A stretch of DNA of 64,000 nucleotides from Bilabrum cf. latius (lineage: Eukaryota; Bigyra: Bicosoecida; Bigyra; Bicosoecida), in NCBI GenBank assembly GCA_965178125.1, contig OZ237754.1, positions 868,001 to 932,000 on the forward strand. Direction: 5' to 3'. Each line of letters starts with the position of its first letter. Position 1 is the stretch's first letter. A program made the translations under genes and the position numbers. Positions 12,101-24,993 of the stretch are shown here, piece after piece. Below the pieces are notes generated by a model that was given only the letters and a program-made list of their open reading frames with translations, searched no databases and was not told where the DNA came from.

Positions 12101-15100
12101 CCGACGTGCCGCTCACAAGGGCAACCGAATCGAAGTAGTTGAGATCGTACTCGAGTGCCCTGCAGTTGTCCGTGCCGCACGCCTCCTCCACTGCCGGCTT
12201 CTCGTTCCTGTCGCACAGGCCCTCGTCCACCACGTGCCAGTTCTCGCTTCTCTGCTCGGCGCAGAGCTCCGTGCGGCCGTCCTCCGTCTGGTAAGTGCAG
12301 GGGCCACGCTGGGCGCACAGCACCTCTCGGCTCCGCATGCCGCCGCCACATCGCTGGGTGCACGCCTACCACTCGCCCGCGTACCAGAATCTGGTCGAGC
12401 ACTCCTGCGTGTTGCACACACGAGCCCCGAGCGGAGGATCAGCGCAGTGGGCGTCCAGCACCAGCCGTCCATCCCCGTTCCTGTTCCGGCACTCCAGCAG
12501 GCGACTCTGCTCCCCGCCGCCGCAAGGCTCCGAGCAGGCGCCCCATCCCGAGCTGGACCAGGCGCACTCGCCCACGTCGCACGTCTCCGCCTCGGCGGGC
12601 TTGAGCGCCTTGCTGCACAGCGACGAGTCCACCACGGTGCCTCCGGTAGTCTGGCACCACACGGCCCTTCGCCTTGTGCCCTCCCCGCACTCGACGTCGC
12701 ACGCCCGCCAGGCAGTCGAGGCCCACTCGTAGCTCTCGCACACACCATTCACCGACAGAGTGCCAGCGAGCAGCACCTGGAACTGCACGTCCCTGCCCGA
12801 GTTCTGTCCCTCCACCGCGATGTAGAGCTCCTCCTCCTCGTACGCGCAGTTGGGCACGGTGAACGTCTGCGTGGCGGTGACCGCCTCCAGGTCGGTCATG
12901 CCTGCCGCCGGTGGCTGGCCCGCGCGAACCCGCATCGTGTAGGCCGCATCCGAGGCCTCTCCAGTCCTAGTCACAGTAGCCACACTGACCAGCATGTCTG
13001 ACCTGGCAGGAAGCATCAGCCTCAGGTGCGTGGTCTCCCTCTGGTCCGCCTGCACCAGGGCGCACTGCCTCGAGACAACGTCGCCCACCGTCACGCTGCA
13101 GTTAAGCACGCGCCGCCAGAAACCGCCCTGGAAGCGATCGAACGGCACCTGGAATTTCCAAGAATCGGAATCGCTGCTGCCACTGCTGCCCGAGTTGAGC
13201 CTGCGGAGCGCGCGAGTGGACGCATGCCTCTGCACCACGCTGTGGGGCGTCTCGGACTGCATGCTCACCCACCTGCTGGCAGTGCCCTGTTCCACCCTCG
13301 CGCCGTGGTCCGTGGGCATGAGCTCCCTGCCGCTGTGCACGGCCTCGGGCACCTTTGTGGAAGCCACGATCGACTCCACCATGCGCCTGGTGGCGATCGC
13401 CTGAGCCAGATTCCTCTGGTGGTGCTGCGCATCGGTCAATCCGGCCCCACGCGCCTCGAGTCGTCGGCCGGCTCCTCCCTCCACCTGCCCGGGGACGGGT
13501 GCCTCACCCAGCAGCGGCGCCCACTCGATGTCTGGGTAGGTCACCCGCAGGCCGCCTCCCTGGGTCGTCTTGCGGAAGAGCATCTCCTCCTCCTCCACGA
13601 AGCTGGGGCGCGCCAGGCCGTCGAATGCTTCCGATAGAGCCATGGCCCGGCGCACAGCCGCAGGTGATGCCATCGTGCGGTTGTAGGCATCGATCAGCAG
13701 CCGCCTGCGCTCTGCCTGCGAGTTCATGTCAGCGATGCTCGTGCCCTGCTGGTTGCCCGTGTCACCTGGCCGGGTAGAATCGTGGAAGTCCGACCTGGTA
13801 GCGATGATCATCTGCTGGGCTATCTCGGAGCCGGCCAGGTATGGCCTCTCCGCCGCCGCCACGTGCCCCTGACCGATCCCTTCCACCGAGATTCCCGAGA
13901 ATCCCTGCCCAACCACGGGAAAGAATGAGTCGTGGGAGCCTGCGTACATGCCCATGGTGGTGGGCGCGTCCGGTGGGGCATGCACCCTCAGGTTAAAGGA
14001 GCGCTCAGCACCGCTGCCGCCGCTCTCAGGGGCAGTGCCGACGAAGTAGTTGTACCCCTGGGACTCGAGACTCCTGCGGACCGTGTCTCCCTGCTCCAGT
14101 CTCTCGTACGCCTGCAGCGAGATCTCGAATTCGGCGCTGGACTGGGCGTACACGGCAATCCACAGCTCCTCGGAGTAGTACGTGTCGAGGCTCGACACGA
14201 CCACCTCGTCCACAATCCCGGCTCGCTCTTTGCTTCTCCACATCCAGTCGTTGCGGGGGAAGGTGCGGAACATGCGGTGGTGCACGTACAGGTTGGCATC
14301 ACCCACGGTCGACCGAAGAGAGATGCGGGCTGCAGAGGCGGTGGCAGACACCTTGGCGCGGAACAGCCTGTAGCCCAGCGCGGGCACGTTGTACTTGGCG
14401 GTCTCTCCGGGGTTCAGGTCGCTGATCTCCATGCCGATCACGCCAAGACCAAAGCCCATCTCGGAGACGACCGAAGAGCACGCGTAGGAGCCTGGCGTGT
14501 ACTCGTCCCCTGAGATGATGAGGCTGAGCACACCGGGCGCGTCGGCGGGTGACTGCACAGCAGACCACTTGCCCGGGTTTTCCTCGGATGGCCACCCACT
14601 TTCGTCCTTGTTATGGCACTGGAAATCAAACGGCAGGTCAAGAGGCGCCACGGAGCCATCGTCCCAGCGGGGCGGCTGCACCACCTCGACGATTGGGGCG
14701 TCGTCGAATTCAAGCTCGCCGTAGGCTGCCTCCGCGGTAGCTGCCAGAAAGAGGATCCCCGTTGTTCCCTCGCCGGAGTATAGCATGAAGTTGCGGGTCT
14801 GGTTGGCGCTTTGCCCCGCCATTTCCTCTGTCATCCGCTGGTTGTAGTTTGCTTCTGCTTGGGTCAGGTCAACAGATGCCGTGTTGCCGGTGGCGTAGGA
14901 CACTGCAGTTTCTGCACTCATGTCAAGCGTGCTAGAGTCGAAACCCATGGCTTCCAGCGTCCCGTCGTACAGCCATGGCTTGGTAAAATCGATGTCGGCG
15001 CACAGTCCGATGCTGAAGGGGAGATCAGCCTCTGCGATCCCCGGTGGCCATGCTTCCGGCGCGGTCCCGATCTGGTCCTTCTGCGGCACCGTGACCACCT

Positions 15101-17831
15101 GAACGGCCATGCCTGGCTGCAGCTGCGTGTAGGACGTGGCCTGCACCTTGAACTCCACTTCTCCGTTCGGGTCGATGTGCCTGGCAAACACGTACACTCG
15201 GCTAGACGGCGTCAGCCTATCGTTGGCCGAGGTGACCATGGCACTCAGCTGTGAGTCGTAGGACCTGGTGATGGCGAACGAGTTCCGCATGCCAGATGGA
15301 TCCGCCTTGTCCTCGCCCATGCCGTAGATCTCCAGGGACATCTGCGCGTTGCCCTCGGTCTTGAACAGCCTGGCGTCGACTGCGTTGTCTCCCTCTTGCA
15401 TCAGCAAGCAGCCGCGGTACCGGTTGGTCGAGTTGAGCCTGACGCCGTGGCCAGCCCCGGGGAAGATGACGTGGCGCATCCTGCGGCGTTCCGCCCTGTC
15501 TGACACGTGCGCGAACGGAGTGTTTCCGTTCGAGTCGAGGTTTAGGCAGGTGCTCGAGCAGTCCTGCTCTGCAGCCGGCCTGGCCACCGGGCTGCCGCTG
15601 GAGTCCGTCTCGCAGTGCCTGTCGTCCACAACTGTTCCGTCGCCGTTGTTCGTCTGGCATGTGATTTCACGGGTCCGCACGCCGATACCGCAGTCGGTGT
15701 TGCACTCGGACCAGTCGCTCGTGTGCAGCGCGCACCCGCGAGAGCCGCACACCTGCTCCGTGGTTGGCTCTTCATTCACCTGAAGCACCCTCACGCGCGC
15801 AGGAGCATCCTCGTCAAACGCATCCAGCAGATCCCAGTCGTTCTTGCGTTCATCGTATGCGTCCCACTCGTCAGCGTAGTCGAAGCCAGACAGCCGCCTA
15901 AGGCCTTTCGAAGACGAGCTCGATCCCCAGCCGGGGCGGCTTCCCTTCCGGTACCTCCTTGTCCTGCACCCGCTGATGCCGGGCCCGTAGATCTATTTCT
16001 TCCCCAGGATAGTAAAGTCGAACACAATCGGGAATATATCTCCCAAGTTCAGCTCCATTCGTTTCCCGTAGGGGCCAAGGCAGAGGCCTCCCAGGCACGT
16101 CCTCGGGATTTCCAGGTTCACAACAGGCGCCTCGATGCTGATCTGTCCGTCCACCCCGAGGTACGTGTCGATCTTGACGCGCCTCCAGCCCGTGCACCCA
16201 CTGGGTGTCAGGTCGACCTGAATGTAGGGGTGCACGGCGATGGCAAAGCCCCAGACGCCGTAGATGGAGAAGATGACCTTGTTCTCCAGTGCGACACGGA
16301 GCGACAGGTCATCGCGAAGGTCAATGTACGGCTTGCGGGTCTTCATCACTGCCGACCTCTCCTTGATCAGGCGCCAGCCCGACTCCACGTCGAAGGCCAC
16401 GCCCACGGTGATGGACTGGTCCACCCAGAAGCCAGGGCCGACCACCTTGCTGTCCTTGCTCCCCTTGAGCGAGGTGCCTACATCTACTTGGCCGTCGATG
16501 TCGATGGTGACTGGGACAACGCCTAGCACGTACTTGAGCCTCTTGTAGGTCTCCCGCTCCTTGACATTCATCCATTTGTAGCCCTCGATGATGCCGTCGG
16601 TCGTCTCCAGCGAGATATCGATGCCCAGCAAAATCCCGGCAAACGCGGACACTGCGGTTGAGCGAGAGTATCATATCATGTAGAAGAAAACGATGAAGGC
16701 TTTTGTTGCAGCGGCCAGGGAGGTGCGGCAGCTTGCTCCAGAAATCGCGGAACACGGGATGCGGAACTGCTCACGCTCCATGTTTTGCAGCTTCCACCAG
16801 TTCATGTTCATCTCGAACTTCATGTTGGCTCCGATGTACGCATAACAGTTATCGCATAGTAGCTCTCGCGAGAACGGCGTCGAAGTCTCCATCGGCTTGC
16901 GATTCCAGCTGTCGAAGTTCCACTTCACCAGGGCGTACTCCTCGAAATACGTAGCACCCCACTCGAAGTCGAAACCGTCCGCAATCTCTTCAGCAGCGCT
17001 CTTTACGACCTCTACGACGGTGGTGACGGCGTCTGCCACGGCACTCACCGCGTCGCTCACCCAGCCCCAGAGCCGTCGGCCACGGCGGCCGAGCTTCTGC
17101 AACCTGCGGGCCGCCTGCACCTGACCACCGGTGTCGTTGAGGTACTTGCTTCTCTCCAAATCAGACACAGCCGCAAAAATATCCTCTGCGTGGAAGTATA
17201 GATAGTCAATCACTACTTGGGACGCGAGCGGTCGGGCGAGGCATGACCATCAAAGCACGCAACGCGGAACGGAGGATATCGCTTGCTCGGCCAACTCACG
17301 TTCAAACTGCCCAGGGCTTCTCGACATGTGCGTGTTGATGTGAGTAAAGCACGAATCGAATGTTGTCGGCTTCGTCTTGACGATAATCTAGCCTTCGTAG
17401 GAGACTGGCGAGCTAATCACCTTGAAATAGAACGGCGCTGCATTCCCGCCCTTCTTCGAGATGCAGCCCCACTTCTCAGAACCGACCACAATGGAACCGT
17501 CAAAAATACGCTGTGCTAGATGCTTAGCGCTGCTGCCACGCATGACGAGCTCTCCATTTTCACGGCACTCGACCGAATCGAGGCCTGGCCACTCATCCAG
17601 CGTTTCGACGTGGTGCTGCACGGTGACATCGTAGTGAAATTTGATCACGCCACCCAATGGATCTACTTTCTCCATGGAATGCAGATACCTCTTACCATGT
17701 GGGTGGATCTCAGGGATAGGCGTTTCATGCCTAAGAGCATCGTTGATGAGGTCGGCTGTTCCGCGGGCTAGAAAAGCGGCAGCCGCTGCCACGAACAACG
17801 CCACCGGCAGCTTCGGTGATGCTGGAGACAT
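9162..17831 (-). CDS. Giant thrombospondin type-1 repeat membrane protein, copy A
   Basis: This reads as one gene of about 2,820 codons with three exons, TAG as Gln (11316, 12366, about 15900, 15993, about 17388) and TGA stop at 9162. ATG at 17831 starts a signal peptide (hydrophobic core VALFVAAAAAFLA). Two introns remove the only two in-frame TGA codons. TSP1 repeats with the W..C...C pattern lie near residues 635 (SDWSECNTDCG), 1638 (TAWRACDVECG), 1688 (SGWGACSEPCGGG), 1753, 2261 (GPWSECDAVC) and 2351; an EGF-like module (CLNGGLCVQGQCHCKPGYFG) is near 2310-2335. A Ser/Thr/Gly stalk with a poly-Asn run precedes one membrane helix near 2655-2678 (GGLSAAIVALAVAVAG), and a cytoplasmic tail of about 140 residues follows. 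The layout is that of a type I surface adhesin or receptor. A close paralogue lies at 35813-42961. The ligand is unknown. Confidence 0.85.
16652..16774 (-). other. Spliceosomal intron 2 of TSP1-repeat gene A
   Basis: The donor is GTGAGC at 16774 after ATG GAG C (phase 1) and the acceptor is CCGCAG ending at 16652; length 123 nt. Splicing gives WWKLQNMEL followed by SAFAGILLGID and removes the in-frame TGA at 16671-16673. Like intron 1 it is phase 1 with a GTGAG donor, which supports both. Confidence 0.6.
17213..17299 (-). other. Spliceosomal intron 1 of TSP1-repeat gene A
   Basis: The donor is GTGAGT at 17299 after phase 1 (exon ends GAA C). The acceptor is either CAAG ending at 17216 or AAGTAG ending at 17213, giving 84 or 87 nt; both restore the frame (next residues LVIDY or LIDY). 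Removing it eliminates the in-frame TGA near 17246. The prediction rests on splice-site fit and frame only. Confidence 0.6.
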
Positions 17832-17958
17832 AGGTGATACTATCCTCTTTCAAGGTGAAAGTCGAAGCCAAGGTGACAATTCACGCGATTTCAGAGGTCC
17901 TGAACCCGCCTTGGCAAAGTGGCTGAAATGAGCAGAGCCGGATGGGATGTGATCATCG

Positions 17959-18108
17959 TGTGCCATTGGTATACTACTAGTTCCGGGATAAGAGCTCCAA
18001 GACCAGTGATAGCGTGCCAATACTGGTATACGATCCGCGCACCACGAACGCGAAGAAGCGAGCATCACGAGTGGAATCCGAGAAGAAAGGAGAACAGAGA
18101 AAAATTTC
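17959..18108 (+). repeat. 150-bp dispersed repeat, copy 1 (left of satellite)
   Basis: This is nearly identical to 24994-25143 in the same orientation; both begin TGTGCCATTGGTATACTA and end AAAAATTTC. The two copies flank the satellite array. No coding potential is seen. The rest of 17832-18381 shows nothing else I can support beyond the probable promoter of the minus-strand gene starting at 17831. Confidence 0.85.
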
Positions 18109-18381
18109 GAGGCTTACCGGAATCAATGGGGAGTTACTGTTAAGCCAGCTTGTCAGGATGCCAGCTAAGCCTCAGGACAAACAAGTCAGAGGCCGGCGAC
18201 AAACTGCAAGCAGACCTTAAAGTGACACACGCGACAGCTAGCCTGCAAAACAGTAATAGTGGTACCGTATCCGAGGGACTTAAAAATTGCAATTATGATA
18301 CTGTTGAAATAGCGCCCACGGCGTGGTCTCCCTCCGTTAAGAATTCTCTCCTTGGGCGCGGACCTCGCGATCGGCAATAAA

Positions 18382-21300
18382 CACTGAGCGGCGCGAGCTG
18401 CACCAGCATCTCTGCATTGTGCTGTTTGGTTTTGCTTGTGTGGCGCTCGCTGCCTGGGCTCCCTTCGTTGACCTTGTCCGCCTTGGGCGTGGGTCAGCGG
18501 GGAGGACTGAGCGGCGCGAGCTGCGCCAGCATCTCTGCATTTGTGCTGTTTGGTTTTGCTTGTGCGGCGCCCGCTGCCTGGTCTCCCTTCGTTGACCTTG
18601 TCCGCCTTGGGCGTGGGTCAGCGGGGAGGACTGAGCGGCGCGAGCTGCACCAGCATCTCTGCATTTGTGCTGTTTGGTTTTGCTTGTGCGGCGCTCGCTG
18701 CCTGGGCTTCCTTCGTTGACCTTGTCCGCCTTGGGCGTGGGTCAGCGGGGAGGACTGAGCGGCGCGAGCTGCACCAGCATCTCTGCATTTGTGCTGTTTG
18801 GTTTTGCTTGTGTGGCGCTCGCTGCCTGGGCTTCCTTTGTTGACCTTGTCCGCCTTGGGCGTGGGTCAGCGGGGAGGACTGAGCGGCGTGAGCTGCGCCA
18901 GCATCTCTGCATTGTGCTGTTTGGTTTTGCTTGTGCGGCGCTCGCTGCCTGGGCTTCCTTCGTTGACCTTGTCCGCCTTGGGCGTGGGTCAGCGGGGAGG
19001 ACTGAGCGGCGCGAGCTGCACCAGCATCTCTGCATTTGTGCTGTTTGGTTTTGCTTGTGCGGCGCTCGCTGCCTGGTCTCCCTTCGTTGACCTTGTCCGC
19101 CTTGGGCGTGGGTCAGCGGGGAGGACTGAGCGGCGCGAGCTGCACCAGCATCTCTGCATTGTGCTGTTTGGTTTTGCTTGTGCGGCGCTCGCTGCCTGGG
19201 CTTCCTTCGTTGACCTTGTCCGCCTTGGGCGTGGGTCAGCGTAGAGGACTAAGCGGCGCGAGCTGCACCAGCATCTCTGCATTTGTGCTGTTTGGTTTTG
19301 CTTGTGCGGCGCTCGCTGCCTGGGCTTCCTTCGTTGACCTTGTCCGCCTTGGGCGTGGGTCAGCGGGGAGGACTGAGCGGCGCGAGCTGCGCCAGCATCT
19401 CTGCATTTGTGCTGTTTGGTTTTGCTTGTGCGGCGCTCGCTGCCTGGGCTTCCTTCGTTGACCTTGTCCGCCTTGGGCGTGGGTCAGCGGGGAGGACTGA
19501 GCGGCGCGAGCTGCACCAGCATCTCTGCATTTGTGCTGTTTGGGCTGGCTTGTGTGGTACTCGCTGCCTGGGCTTCCTTCGTTGACCTTGTCCGCCTTGG
19601 GCGTGGGTCAGCGGGGAGGACTGCGCGGCGCGAGCTGCACCAGCATCTCTGCATTTGTGCTGTTTGGTTTTGCTTGTGCGGCGCTCGCTGCCTGGGCTTC
19701 CTTCGTTGACCTTGTCCGCCTTGGGCGTGGGTCAGCGGGGAGGACTGAGCGGCGCGAGCTGCACCAGCATCTCTGCATTTGTGCTGTTTGGTTTTGCTTG
19801 TGTGGCGCTCGCTGCCTGGGCTCCCTTCGTTGACCTTGTCCGCCTTGGGCGTGGGTCAGCGGGGAGGACTGAGCGGCGCGAGCTGCACCAGCATCTCTGC
19901 ATTGTTGCTGTTTGGTTTTGCTTGTGCGGCGCTCGCTGCCTGGGCTTCCTTCGTTGACCTTGTCCGCCTTGGGCGTGGGTCAGCGGGGAGGACTGAGCGG
20001 CGCGAGCTGCACCAGCATCTCTGCATTGTGCTGTTTGGTTTTGCTTGTGCGGCGCCCGCTGCCTGGGCTTCCTTCGTTGACCTTGTCCGCCTTGGGCGTG
20101 GGTCAGCGGGGAGGACTGAGCGGCGCGAGCTGCACCAGCATCTCTGCATTGTTGCTGTTTGGGCTGGCTTGTGCGGCGCTCGCTGCCTGGTCTCCCTTCG
20201 TTGACCTTGTCCGCCTTGGGCGTGGGTCAGCGGGGAGGACTGAGCGGCGCGAGCTGCACCAGCATCTCTGCATTGTGCTGTTTGGTTTTGCTTGTGCGGC
20301 GCTCGCTGCCTGGTCTCCCTTCGTTGACCTTGTCCGCCTTGGGCGTGGGTCAGCGGGGAGGACTGAGCGGCGCGAGCTGCACCAGCATCTCTGCATTGTG
20401 CTGTTTGGTTTTGCTTGTGCGGCGCTCGCTGCCTGGTCTCCCTTCGTTGACCTTGTCCGCCTTGGGCGTGGGTCAGCGGGGAGGACTGAGCGGCGCGAGC
20501 TGCGCCAGCATCTCTGCATTGTGCTGTTTGGTTTTGCTTGTGCGGCACTCGCTGCCTGGGCTTCCTTCGTTGACCTTGTCCGCCTTGGGCGTGGGTCAGC
20601 GGGGAGGACTGAGCGGCGCGAGCTGCACCAGCATCTCTGCATTGTGCTGTTTGGTTTTGCTTGTGCGGCGCTCGCTGCCTGGGCTTCCTTCGTTGACCTT
20701 GTCCGCCTTGGGCGTGGGTCAGCGGGGAGGACTGAGCGGCGCGAGCTGCGCCAGCATCTCTGCATTTGTGCTGTTTGGTTTTGCTTGTGCGGCGCTCGCT
20801 GCCTGGGCTTCCTTCGTTGACCTTGTCCGCCTTGGGCGTGGGTCAGCGGGGAGGACTGAGCGGCGCGAGCTGCACCAGCATCTCTGCATTGTTGCTGTTT
20901 GGGCTGGCTTGTGTGGTACTCGCTGCCTGGGCTTCCTTCGTTGACCTTGTCCGCCTTGGGCGTGGGTCAGCGGGGAGGACTGCGCGGCGCGAGCTGCACC
21001 AGCATCTCTGCATTTGTGCTGTTTGGTTTTGCTTGTGCGGCGCTCGCTGCCTGGGCTTCCTTCGTTGACCTTGTCCGCCTTGGGCGTGGGTCAGCGGGGA
21101 GGACTGAGCGGCGCGAGCTGCACCAGCATCTCTGCATTTGTGCTGTTTGGTTTTGCTTGTGTGGCGCTCGCTGCCTGGGCTCCCTTCGTTGACCTTGTCC
21201 GCCTTGGGCGTGGGTCAGCGGGGAGGACTGAGCGGCGCGAGCTGCACCAGCATCTCTGCATTTGTGCTGTTTGGTTTTGCTTGTGCGGCGCTCGCTGCCT

Positions 21301-24300
21301 GGGCTTCCTTCGTTGACCTTGTCCGCCTTGGGCGTGGGTCAGCGGGGAGGACTGAGCGGCGCGAGCTGCACCAGCATCTCTGCATTGTGCTGTTTGGTTT
21401 TGCTTGTGCGGCGCCCGCTGCCTGGGCTTCCTTCGTTGACCTTGTCCGCCTTGGGCGTGGGTCAGCGGGGAGGACTGAGCGGCGCGAGCTGCACCAGCAT
21501 CTCTGCATTGTTGCTGTTTGGGCTGGCTTGTGCGGCGCTCGCTGCCTGGTCTCCCTTCGTTGACCTTGTCCGCCTTGGGCGTGGGTCAGCGGGGAGGACT
21601 GAGCGGCGCGAGCTGCACCAGCATCTCTGCATTGTGCTGTTTGGTTTTGCTTGTGCGGCGCTCGCTGCCTGGGCTTCCTTCGTTGACCTTGTCCGCCTTG
21701 GGCGTGGGTCAGCGGGGAGGACTGAGCGGCGCGAGCTGCACCAGCATCTCTGCATTGTGCTGTTTGGTTTTGCTTGTGCGGCGCTCGCTGCCTGGGCTTC
21801 CTTCGTTGACCTTGTCCGCCTTGGGCGTGGGTCAGCGGGGAGGACTGAGCGGCGCGAGCTGCGCCAGCATCTCTGCATTGTGCTGTTTGGTTTTGCTTGT
21901 GCGGCGCTCGCTGCCTGGTCTCCCTTCGTTGACCTTGTCCGCCTTGGGCGTGGGTCAGCGGGGAGGACTGAGCGGCGCGAGCTGCACCAGCATCTCTGCA
22001 TTGTGCTGTTTGGTTTTGCTTGTGCGGCGCTCGCTGCCTGGGCTTCCTTCGTTGACCTTGTCCGCCTTGGGCGTGGGTCAGCGGGGAGGACTGAGCGGCG
22101 CGAGCTGCACCAGCATCTCTGCATTGTGCTGTTTGGTTTTGCTTGTGCGGCGCTCGCTGCCTGGGCTTCCTTCGTTGACCTTGTCCGCCTTGGGCGTGGG
22201 TCAGCGGGGAGGACTGAGCGGCGCGAGCTGCACCAGCATCTCTGCATTGTGCTGTCTGGTTTTGCTTGTGTGGCGTTCGCTGCCTGGTCTCCCTTCGTTG
22301 ACCTTGTCCGCCTTGGGCGTGGGTCAGCGGGGAGGACTGAGCGGCGCGAGCTGCACCAGCATCTCTGCATTGTGCTGTTTGGTTTTGCTTGTGCGGCGCT
22401 CGCTGCCTGGGCTTCCTTCGTTGACCTTGTCCGCCTTGGGCGTGGGTCAGCGGGGAGGACTGAGCGGCGCGAGCTGCACCAGCATCTCGGCATTTGTGCT
22501 GTTTGGTTTTGCTTGTGCGGCACTCGCTGCCTGGGCTTCCTTCGTTGACCTTGTCCGCCTTGGGCGTGGGTCAGCGGGGAGGACTGAGCGGCGCGAGCTG
22601 CACCAGCATCTCTGCATTTGTGCTGTTTGGGCTGGCTTGTGCGGCACTCGCTGCCTGGGCTTCCTTCGTTGACCTTGTCCGCCTTGGGCGTGGGTCAGCG
22701 GGGAGGACTGAGCGGCGCGAGCTGCACCAGCATCTCTGCATTGTGCTGTTTGGTTTTGCTTGTGCGGCGCTCGCTGCCTGGGCTTCCTTCGTTGACCTTG
22801 TCCGCCTTGGGCGTGGGTCAGCGGGGAGGACTGAGCGGCGCGAGCTGCACCAGCATCTCTGCATTGTGCTGTTTGGTTTTGCTTGTGCGGCGCTCGCTGC
22901 CTGGGCTTCCTTCGTTGACCTTGTCCGCCTTGGGCGTGGGTCAGCGGGGAGGACTGAGCGGCGCGAGCTGCACCAGCATCTCTGCATTGTGCTGTTTGGT
23001 TTTGCTTGTGCGGCGCTCGCTGCCTGGGCTTCCTTCGTTGACCTTGTCCGCCTTGGGCGTGGGTCAGCGGGGAGGACTGAGCGGCGCGAGCTGCACCAGC
23101 ATCTCTGCATTGTGCTGTTTGGTTTTGCTTGTGCGGCGCCCGCTGCCTGGGCTTCCTTCGTTGACCTTGTCCGCCTTGGGCGTGGGTCAGCGGGGAGGAC
23201 TGAGCGGCGCGAGCTGCGCCAGCATCTCTGCATTGTGCTGTTTGGTTTTGCTTGTGCGGCGCTCGCTGCCTGGGCTTCCTTCGTTGACCTTGTCCGCCTT
23301 GGGCGTGGGTCAGCGGGGAGGACTGAGCGGCGCGAGCTGCACCAGCATCTCTGCACTGTGCTGTTTGGTTTTGCTTGTGCGGCGCTCGCTGCCTGGGCTT
23401 CCTTCGTTGACCTTGTCCGCCTTGGGCGTGGGTCAGCGGGGAGGACTGAGCGGCGCGAGCTGCACCAGCATCTCTGCATTTGTGCTGTTTGGTTTTGCTT
23501 GTGCGGCGCTCGCTGCCTGGTCTCCCTTCGTTGACCTTGTCCGCCTTGGGCGTGGGTCAGCGGGGAGGACTGAGCGGCGCGAGCTGCACCAGCATCTCTG
23601 CATTTGTGCTGTTTGGGCTGGCTTGTGCGGCGCTCGCTGCCTGGGCTCCCTTCGTTGACCTTGTCCGCCTTGGGCGTGGGTCAGCGGGGAGGGCTGAGCG
23701 GCGCGAGCTGCACCAGCATCTCTGCATTGTGCTGTTTGGTTTTGCTTGTGCGGCGCTCGCTGCCTGGGCTTCCTTCGTTGACCTTGTCCGCCTTGGGCGT
23801 GGGTCAGCGGGGAGGACTGAGCGGCGCGAGCTGCACCAGCATCTCTGCATTGTGCTGTTTGGTTTTGCTTGTGCGGCGCCCGCTGCCTGGGCTTCCTTCG
23901 TTGACCTTGTCCGCCTTGGGCGTGGGTCAGCGGGGAGGACTGAGCGGCGCGAGCTGCACCAGCATCTCTGCATTGTGCTGTTTGGTTTTGCTTGTGCGGC
24001 GCCCGCTGCCTGGGCTTCCTTCGTTGACCTTGTCCGCCTTGGGCGTGGGTCAGCGGGGAGGACTGCGCGGCGCGAGCTGCGCCAGCATCTCTGCATTAGT
24101 GCTGTTTGGTTTTGCTTGTGCGGCGCTCGCTGCCTGGGCTTCCTTCGTTGACCTTGTCCGCCTTGGGCGTGGGTCAGCGGGGAGGACTGCGCGGCGCGAG
24201 CTGCACCAGCATCTCTGCATTGTGCTGTTTGGTTTTGCTTGTGCGGCGCCCGCTGCCTGGGCTTCCCTCGTTGACCTTGTCCGCCTTGGGCGTGGGTCAG

Positions 24301-24458
24301 CGGGGAGGACTGAGCGGCGCGAGCTGCACCAGCATCTCTGCATTGTGCTGTTTGGTTTTGCTTGTGCGGCGCTCGCTGCCTGGGCTTCCTTCGTTGACCT
24401 TGTCCGCCTTGGGCGTGGGTCAGCGGGGAGGACTGAGCGGCGCGAGCTGCACCAGCAT
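18382..24458 (+). repeat. Satellite array, about 49 copies of a 123/124-bp unit
   Basis: The tandem unit contains GTGCTGTTTGGTTTTGCTTG, GTTGACCTTGTCCGCC and GGTCAGCGGGGAGGACTGAG and ends in TCTCTGCATT. Copies differ by a few substitutions. The spacing changes between 123 bp (CATTGTG) and 124 bp (CATTTGTG or CATTGTTG). A recurrent variant replaces TTTGGTTTTGCTTG by TTTGGGCTGGCTTG. Because 123 is a multiple of three, runs of 123-bp units leave long frames open on both strands (up to 428 codons); these are by-products and not genes. The block starting near 19531 recurs near 20890 with a shift of 1,359 bp (11 units), a higher-order repeat. Function is unknown; centromeric or heterochromatic DNA is possible. 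Confidence 0.95.
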
Positions 24459-24653
24459 GCATTCTCTGCTCTGTTGTAAAAGGGGAATGGACTGCATGAC
24501 CCGCTTGATTTTGATTTTGATTTCTATTATTGATATGCATCCTTTTATATTCATGTGGAGGTGCCATCTTGCATCTGTGGGATTTGGCACCCCACATGGG
24601 CCTCTTCCTAGCAATGGATGGACTGGCAATGCCAGGGGCTATTTCTGGGCCAA

Positions 24654-24993
24654 TGGGTGTCCCTGCGGCGGTTCGATGGGCGAACCACCAAGGGGGGGCC
24701 CAGTGTTGTTCCCTGACCAAGTGGTAGGCCGTCCCCAAAGTGGCGTGAATGGTCCGATCCACCTACCCAGCGGCCAGGGCAACACCAGCCAATACCACAG
24801 CGCCACGGAAGGAGGAGAGAAGTAGGAGAATGACGACGACGTGCGACTGATACCGAGAACGAGGCGAGGCGAGCAGGAGACGAGAGCGAGGATGAACGGA
24901 GCACGGTCACGCGAGCCGGAGGGCAAGCGTGGCCGAGATGAGGGATGATTGCTACTAGTGACTGTGTCGGACGTAACCAGATAAGCGCCATCA
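24654..24993 (+). repeat. 340-bp LTR-like direct repeat, left copy
   Basis: This copy and 26739-27078 are the same length and nearly identical. They begin TGGGTGTCCC and end GCGCCATCA, i.e. TG...CA as in LTRs. The right edge abuts the 150-bp repeat directly. The zone 24459-24653 before it contains only short AT-richer sequence after the satellite, with no gene. Confidence 0.8.

Noticed and set aside
16671-17248. TGA as selenocysteine or Trp in TSP1-repeat gene A
   Set aside because: Both TGA codons fall in good GT-AG introns that keep the frame; TGA is the normal stop of all host genes here.
18382-24458. CRISPR-like array
   Set aside because: The whole 123/124-bp unit repeats with no unique spacers, and the DNA is eukaryotic.
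18417-24825. Many long open frames (up to 428 codons, both strands) with similar products
   Set aside because: They are repeats of the 123-bp satellite unit, whose length is a multiple of three; frames open and close with each 124-bp unit and have no start or domain logic.
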